From positions 1 to 9,153 of the forward strand of contig CAZPOP010000049.1 in assembly GCA_964588305.1 (NCBI GenBank): a stretch of DNA of 9,153 bases. Direction: 5' to 3'. The DNA is from SM1-73 sp964588305 (lineage in GTDB: Bacteria; Zixibacteria; MSB-5A5; SM1-73). This document shows, piece by piece, positions 6,096 through 9,153 of this stretch. Numbering within the stretch: position 1 is the stretch's first letter; the number at the start of each line of letters is the position of its first letter. The translations under genes were made by a program, and so were the position numbers. The notes below the pieces were generated by a model. The model did no database searches and was not told the origin of the DNA. It saw only the letters and a list, made by a program, of their open reading frames with translations.

Positions 6096-7757
6096 TTACA
6101 GCTCTTTCTTGAGCCAATCAGAGAGGAATTCCAAGAATTCGGGATCTATCGGTCTTTCGGTTTTGGCGTATTCGCCATAATCGCCTTCGCCTGCTGTCTT
6201 GCAGAAAAGGTGATCCAGATCGGGGAAGATGCTTATCAGATGATCCTCGTGTCCTGCCTTGTCTAAAGCGTTGGAAAGCATTACTGCATGCAGGTTGAAG
6301 ACCTGCCTGTCCTTCTTGCCCTGTAAGATCAAGACCTTGCATTTGACACGGGTGATGGTCTCTAGCGGATCATGATTGAAATGCTCCAGATACCATTTTC
6401 TTTTGCCCTTCAGTTCTTTGTATTGCACGGGTATTTCTTCTTCCTGCCACTCCTTTATCCCTCTCACCCAATCGAAGAATTCTTGTTGTTCTTGAATGGC
6501 CTCATCTTTCATCTCGTCGGGGAGGCTCACCTTGCTCAAGAGGAATCCTTGCTGCTCTATCATTACCTGATCCAGGGGCTTGGCCCTCCCGGCCATCAAC
6601 ACGATGGCACTGATGTTGTTATCCTGAGCCGCGATCATTGGGGCAATTACCGCTCCTTCGCCGTGTCCGATCAAACAAATACGATCTGAGTCCACATCCG
6701 GTCTGGATCGAAGGTATTTAATCCCGGCCTTGACGTCCGTCACAAGATCAATCAGGGAGGCGGTTTTGAAGTCTCCATCGCTTTCCCCCACGCCTCTTTT
6801 GTCGTATCGTAGGGCCAGGATGCCTGAATCGGACAATTCATGAGCGAGGAGGCTGTATTGAAGCGAAAAGCCCAGATCTGGTACTTTCCCATTTCTATCC
6901 TGCGGACCCGAACCTGAGATGAAGATGCATGCGGGATGTCTCTTTTCTCCGTCCGCAGGTACGGTCACCGTACCGGCTAACTTGATTTCTCCGGATCTGA
7001 AGGTGATATTTTCGGAGTTATAATTCTTGGACAGGGTATCGATTTCGGCCTTCTTGGGCGCGGGCTTATAGCTTTGTTCATAGACTTCTATGCCTTGCAG
7101 GGGAACGCTCAGCTTGACCAACTCGTTCCTCTCATTCAGCCACAGATTGATCCCCAACACTCCCCCCAAATTGACCAGAAGCTTTCCCAGTTCAGTGGAA
7201 CCGGCTTCAAAATCGATTTTCTCCAGACCTCCGTCTTCCGCCGTAATCGGCAGCTCTACTTGAGGAGCCACGTATGCAAAGAACTCCTGTTTTCCTCCCT
7301 TTTCAAAATCGTATCTTTTCACCAGAAAGGTATAGGGGTAGAAAAGCCCGCGGGGCAGGATCAGGGCGTCCTCATGGACGGGCAACTCAGTGGTAGACGT
7401 ATCTCCATCTTTGCTGGTACGGCTTATGGCTCTCCCCTCGAAAAACTCAGTGCTGATCTGATATGTCTCCCCGTGAAGGCTTCCATCCAGGTTGAGGCTT
7501 TGTGGAACAAACAAGCTGTCCAGGACCAAATCCATGTTGACCCTAAAACCTCTTTGTGTCATCCTGAATTGAGCTTGATCTGTCAGCCTGATTCTTCCCT
7601 CAGAGAAGGAGACGAAGTAATCCTCATAGCCGGATTCCTCTTCCCCATAATAGATGATAAACCTTCCAGACTGATCAGAAGTCCCCAGCAAAGGAGACTT
7701 AACCGGTATCAACAAACCAATAGAACCAGCGAGCAGAATTAGAATACATTTTTTCAT
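6096..7757 (-). CDS. Exported alpha/beta hydrolase lacking its nucleophile serine
   Basis: 553 residues on the minus strand; the start is set by GGAGG (complement of 7764-7768) six bases before the ATG. Residues 1-25 are a signal peptide. Residues 26-250 are an N-terminal beta-rich region I cannot name. From about 250 the protein follows the secreted alpha/beta-hydrolase family related to serine peptidase S33/dienelactone hydrolase: S281-G-S-G-P-Q-D-R-N-G290 (oxyanion loop), R-Y-D-K-R-G-V-G-E-S, the nucleophile elbow G364-H-G366-E-G368, then Asp483 in Q-G-K-K-D-R and His516 in D-L-D-H-L-F. Family members have G-H-S-E-G at the elbow; here the serine codon is GGC (glycine), one transition from AGC. 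Asp and His are kept. The gene is otherwise intact, with no frameshift. It is either a pseudoenzyme, a recent inactivating mutation, or a sequence error. It stands alone with its own promoter. Confidence 0.9.
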   Translation of the reverse strand: MKKCILILLAGSIGLLIPVKSPLLGTSDQSGRFIIYYGEEESGYEDYFVSFSEGRIRLTDQAQFRMTQRGFRVNMDLVLDSLFVPQSLNLDGSLHGETYQISTEFFEGRAISRTSKDGDTSTTELPVHEDALILPRGLFYPYTFLVKRYDFEKGGKQEFFAYVAPQVELPITAEDGGLEKIDFEAGSTELGKLLVNLGGVLGINLWLNERNELVKLSVPLQGIEVYEQSYKPAPKKAEIDTLSKNYNSENITFRSGEIKLAGTVTVPADGEKRHPACIFISGSGPQDRNGKVPDLGFSLQYSLLAHELSDSGILALRYDKRGVGESDGDFKTASLIDLVTDVKAGIKYLRSRPDVDSDRICLIGHGEGAVIAPMIAAQDNNISAIVLMAGRAKPLDQVMIEQQGFLLSKVSLPDEMKDEAIQEQQEFFDWVRGIKEWQEEEIPVQYKELKGKRKWYLEHFNHDPLETITRVKCKVLILQGKKDRQVFNLHAVMLSNALDKAGHEDHLISIFPDLDHLFCKTAGEGDYGEYAKTERPIDPEFLEFLSDWLKKEL

Positions 7758-7777
7758 TTTGACCCTCCGACGGATTT

Positions 7778-7806
7778 CACAGATTCAGAGAGATTCGGAA
7801 TCTGTG
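7778..7806. repeat. 9-bp palindrome in the hydrolase leader
   Basis: CACAGATTC (7778-7786) and GAATCTGTG (7798-7806) are perfect complements 11 bases apart. They lie between the inferred minus-strand transcription start (about 7844) and the ribosome site (7763-7768). It could be a repressor operator or a leader hairpin that affects access to the ribosome site. Confidence 0.5.
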
Positions 7807-7850
7807 CAAGGAACCCTGAGCTCCCAACAACAGGGCAACTGACGAATACA

Positions 7851-7879
7851 CTAATAACACACTCAAGACTGAATGTCAA
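7851..7879 (-). promoter_or_regulatory. Minus-strand promoter for the hydrolase gene
   Basis: On the minus strand TTGACA (complement of 7874-7879), a 17-bp spacer and TATTAG (complement of 7851-7856) give a perfect -35 and a fair -10. Transcription would start near 7844, leaving a leader of about 87 bases containing the palindrome at 7778-7806. Confidence 0.6.
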
Positions 7880-8066
7880 GTGGTTTTTGTCCACAAGGAG
7901 AGGCTCTATGGCTTCTTCAGACGTAACTGATTCTATGACAGCGCATTGTATCTCGTCCGAGATAGTCATATGATCTACATCTCTCGGGGCAGAGTGCCTG
8001 AATTAGTAAGGCTGGCAGGATAAATAAACCACTTTATATGGAATATTAGTATATGCCCGTCCGGAG

Positions 8067-8246
8067 CTAGTACTCACCGGTCCCCAATCGTAGAAACCTA
8101 GATTTTTGAAGATAGTCCAGCGCTTCAGGAGGCAATCTCATGATGTGCTTGTCATGCAACAGATTATCTAGCTTGACTCAAAGGCCACCTTTTTCCATGG
8201 GCAAACGCTCGATTCTGAAGCCCCCGTAACTTTCTTTGGAAACATT
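8067..8246 (-). pseudogene. Gene remnant with an in-frame TGA
   Basis: The minus-strand frame ending TAG at 8067-8069 reads VKLDNLLHDK, then HIMRLPPEALDYLQKSRF and LRLGTGEY, which has the look of a real protein C-terminus. Just upstream an in-frame TGA (8178-8180) is preceded, still in the same frame, by SYGGFRIERLPMEKGGL. Changing TGA to TGG (Trp) would join the two. TGA is a normal stop in this genome (pepF and the 4418 gene end with it), so a decayed gene is more likely than recoding. The family is not recognised. Confidence 0.35.
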
Positions 8247-8257
8247 AAAAAAAAGAC

Positions 8258-8286
8258 TTGACAGGTAGAGGCATATGGGGTATATT
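8258..8286 (+). promoter_or_regulatory. Strong promoter A (TTGACA-17-TATATT)
   Basis: TTGACA at 8258-8263, 17-bp spacer, TATATT at 8281-8286, preceded by an A8 run at 8247-8254. Start of transcription is expected near G8293. No coding frame follows, which points to an RNA product. An 18-base block ending in the -35 (8246-8263) is identical to 8786-8803. Confidence 0.8.
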
Positions 8287-8292
8287 GATAGT

Positions 8293-8344
8293 GTAAAAAT
8301 CTAGAGACAATATGGGCTGCTGAGAGATCATCTCTACAGTGATC
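8293..8344 (+). ncRNA. Candidate structured RNA, copy A (5' part)
   Basis: From the predicted start, GTAAAAATC (8293-8301) is followed by a stem TAGAGA (8302-8307) / TCTCTA (8331-8336), a loop containing TATGG, and CAGTGATC. A second stem, GATCA (8326-8330) / TGATC (8340-8344), has the TCTCTA in its loop, so the two stems would form a pseudoknot or alternate. Copy B at 8833 has the same order of elements. The 3' end is not defined; no clear terminator follows, and the transcript might run on through the hairpins up to about 8735. Confidence 0.45.
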
Positions 8345-8475
8345 TAACCAAGCAGAGTGCAGGCGCTAGGGCAGGCGGGTAGTGGTTCTACGTGTTAGGA
8401 CTGCAAAACATAACTGAAGGATAGCCTTTCGCCTTGAATGCGGGAAAAGCCATCTTTCAAGGGAGATTAGATTTT

Positions 8476-8735
8476 CTTAGACTGTCAATCGGTCTGAGGG
8501 TGAGACGGTTGTGCTGAAGCAAGGCGCCAATCGCAGACTCGGGAAGGGGAGCTCAGGAACCCTACGCTCTCAAGCCATATCGCCGAGGAACCACAACCCT
8601 CGTCAGAGTTAATGATTCCTACCGGGGCTCCCCTTCCTGATTGAGGCCGCTGGTCTTGGCAGAGGAAATCCCGGCCGCAGCAGGCCTCGGTTGTTTGGGA
8701 GACAACAGAGCGTTGATTGGTCCGAGAGGGCGGAC
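8476..8735. other. Chain of hairpins between promoters A and B
   Basis: In order: CTTAGAC (8476-8482)/GTCTGAG (8492-8498). A large stem, TCGGGAAGGGGAGC (8539-8552) with GCTCCCCTTCCTGA (8627-8640), continued by AGGAA/TTCCT (8555-8559, 8616-8620), GCTCT/AGAGT (8566-8570, 8605-8609) and CGAGG/CCTCG (8584-8588, 8598-8602). GAGGCCGCTG (8643-8652) with CAGC-A-GGCCTC (8678-8688), one bulged A. GTTGT/ACAAC (8690-8694, 8702-8706). GTCCG/CGGAC (8720-8724, 8731-8735). This density suggests a structured RNA. I checked it by eye against SRP RNA, RNase P RNA, tmRNA and tRNA signatures and found no match. The strand is not certain; promoter A would transcribe it from the plus strand. Confidence 0.45.
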
Positions 8736-8797
8736 GGATGGCACCAGAAATGGGATCTTGCGTGCTGCAAAATCTTTCAGGAGAGTAAAAAAAAGAC

Positions 8798-8826
8798 TTG
8801 ACAAGGGGGGGCGTGTTTGTTATATT
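8798..8826 (+). promoter_or_regulatory. Strong promoter B (TTGACA-17-TATATT)
   Basis: TTGACA at 8798-8803, 17-bp spacer, TATATT at 8821-8826, preceded by A8 at 8787-8794. It lies exactly 540 bases downstream of promoter A, in the same sequence context, while the spacers differ (G-rich here). Confidence 0.8.
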
Positions 8827-8832
8827 AAGTTT

Positions 8833-8944
8833 GTAAAAATCCAATAAATATGGCGGCTGTTTATTGACTGCTGCAGTGATTCGGTTGTAGACAGCGAGCG
8901 TAGAGTAGTTGTGGGGGGCAAGGGGTATTTACGTCCCGTTTTTT
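8833..8944 (+). ncRNA. Candidate structured RNA, copy B
   Basis: GTAAAAATC (8833-8841) sits at the predicted transcription start, as in copy A. It is followed by the perfect stem CAATAAA (8842-8848) / TTTATTG (8860-8866) around TATGGCGGCTG, then ACTG-CTG-CAGT (8867-8877) and GTGATTC. The stem arms differ from copy A but keep pairing, which supports an RNA structure. Six T at 8939-8944 follow GGG (8923-8925)/CCC (8935-8937), a weak possible end. Alternatively GTAGAGT (8900-8906) pairs with ACTCTAC (8954-8960), extending the RNA to about 8960. The end point is uncertain. Confidence 0.45.
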
Positions 8945-9153
8945 GCAGGAAGGACTCTACTCCCCTTCTCTTTCAACAGAGAACAAACCACTTTGTGTCG
9001 TGGATTGGCTTGTGGGGAGTATTGACCAGCTTGAGAATCGGCAGAATTCTGTGGGTTTTATGAGATGTGTTGGTTGACGAAGGACACTGACGGGTTTGAA
9101 AAGGATAAACGAGTACGTTGAGCCATATGAGGTTATAAACCCGAAACCTTTGC
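8945..9153. other. Right edge without a recognisable gene
   Basis: No plus-strand frame of useful length is present. Two minus-strand frames stay open from the window edge for about 60 codons, but neither has a start in view, a recognisable motif or convincing composition. No rRNA or tRNA signature is seen. Confidence 0.3.

Noticed and set aside
7754..7969. Minus-strand 71-codon frame whose stop overlaps the hydrolase ATG (ATGA)
   Set aside because: The overlap suggests coupling, but there is no ribosome site at its start, and the inferred hydrolase promoter and the 9-bp palindrome lie inside it.
8178..8180. TGA as selenocysteine codon
   Set aside because: No selenocysteine insertion hairpin is evident, no selenoprotein family is recognised, and the frame has no proper start.
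8485..8844. Minus-strand 119-codon frame and plus-strand 68-codon frame at 8641-8847
   Set aside because: No ribosome site or motif, unnatural composition, and the region is explained better by hairpins and promoter B.
8967..8979. TCTCTTTCAACAG resembling a boxA antitermination site, which would make promoter B an rRNA promoter
   Set aside because: The match needs an insertion, and no 16S rRNA start appears in the remaining 170 bases. It would be worth checking what lies just beyond the window.

Overview
The window looks like bacterial chromosome from a member of the FCB group or a neighbouring candidate phylum (Zixibacteria, KSB1, Latescibacteria or Calditrichota type). The main clue is the secreted protein at 4418-5920. 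Its C-terminus is the FlgD-like / Por-secretion-type sorting domain (Q-N-Y-P-N-P-F-N opening, V-Y-N-L-L-G-Q core, A-S-G-V-Y-F-F close) that is widespread in those lineages. Three of the four larger genes carry N-terminal signal peptides and the fourth has an internal membrane/lipobox segment, so the encoded functions are mostly in the envelope. All start sites have strong Shine-Dalgarno sequences. The phylum assignment is an inference.

Layout. 1-49: probable tail of an upstream gene, followed by a strong hairpin. 210-389: a 59-residue, very basic protein gene with its own ribosome site and a GAAA-capped terminator hairpin. 390-860: gene-free stretch with a possible Nudix-like relic and a promoter for the next gene. 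861-2750: exported M3-family oligoendopeptidase F, closed by a textbook terminator. 2856-3301: gene-free stretch with nested inverted repeats. 3302-4315: an unusual fusion of a YPxCC domain, a membrane/lipobox segment, calcium-loop repeats and a CxxC/HxxxH domain. 4418-5920: a secreted protein of unknown function with a C-terminal sorting domain. 6096-7757 (minus strand): an exported alpha/beta hydrolase whose nucleophile serine is replaced by glycine. 7770-7880: its minus-strand promoter and a 9-bp palindrome in the leader. 7970-9153: about 1.2 kb with no convincing intact gene.

The most unusual part is that last stretch. It holds two near-perfect promoters (TTGACA, 17 bp, TATATT) exactly 540 bp apart, each in the same A8 context. 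Each is followed at the same offset by GTAAAAATC and then by a stem whose arms differ in sequence but stay complementary, with a shared TATGG in the loop and CAGTGAT downstream. This is what two copies of a small structured RNA family would look like. Between them lies a run of at least five hairpins, one with 14 bp at its base.

No pathway ties the genes together. The peptidase and the hydrolase each look like a single-gene unit; 3302-4315 and 4418-5920 may be co-transcribed (102-bp gap, no terminator seen between them).
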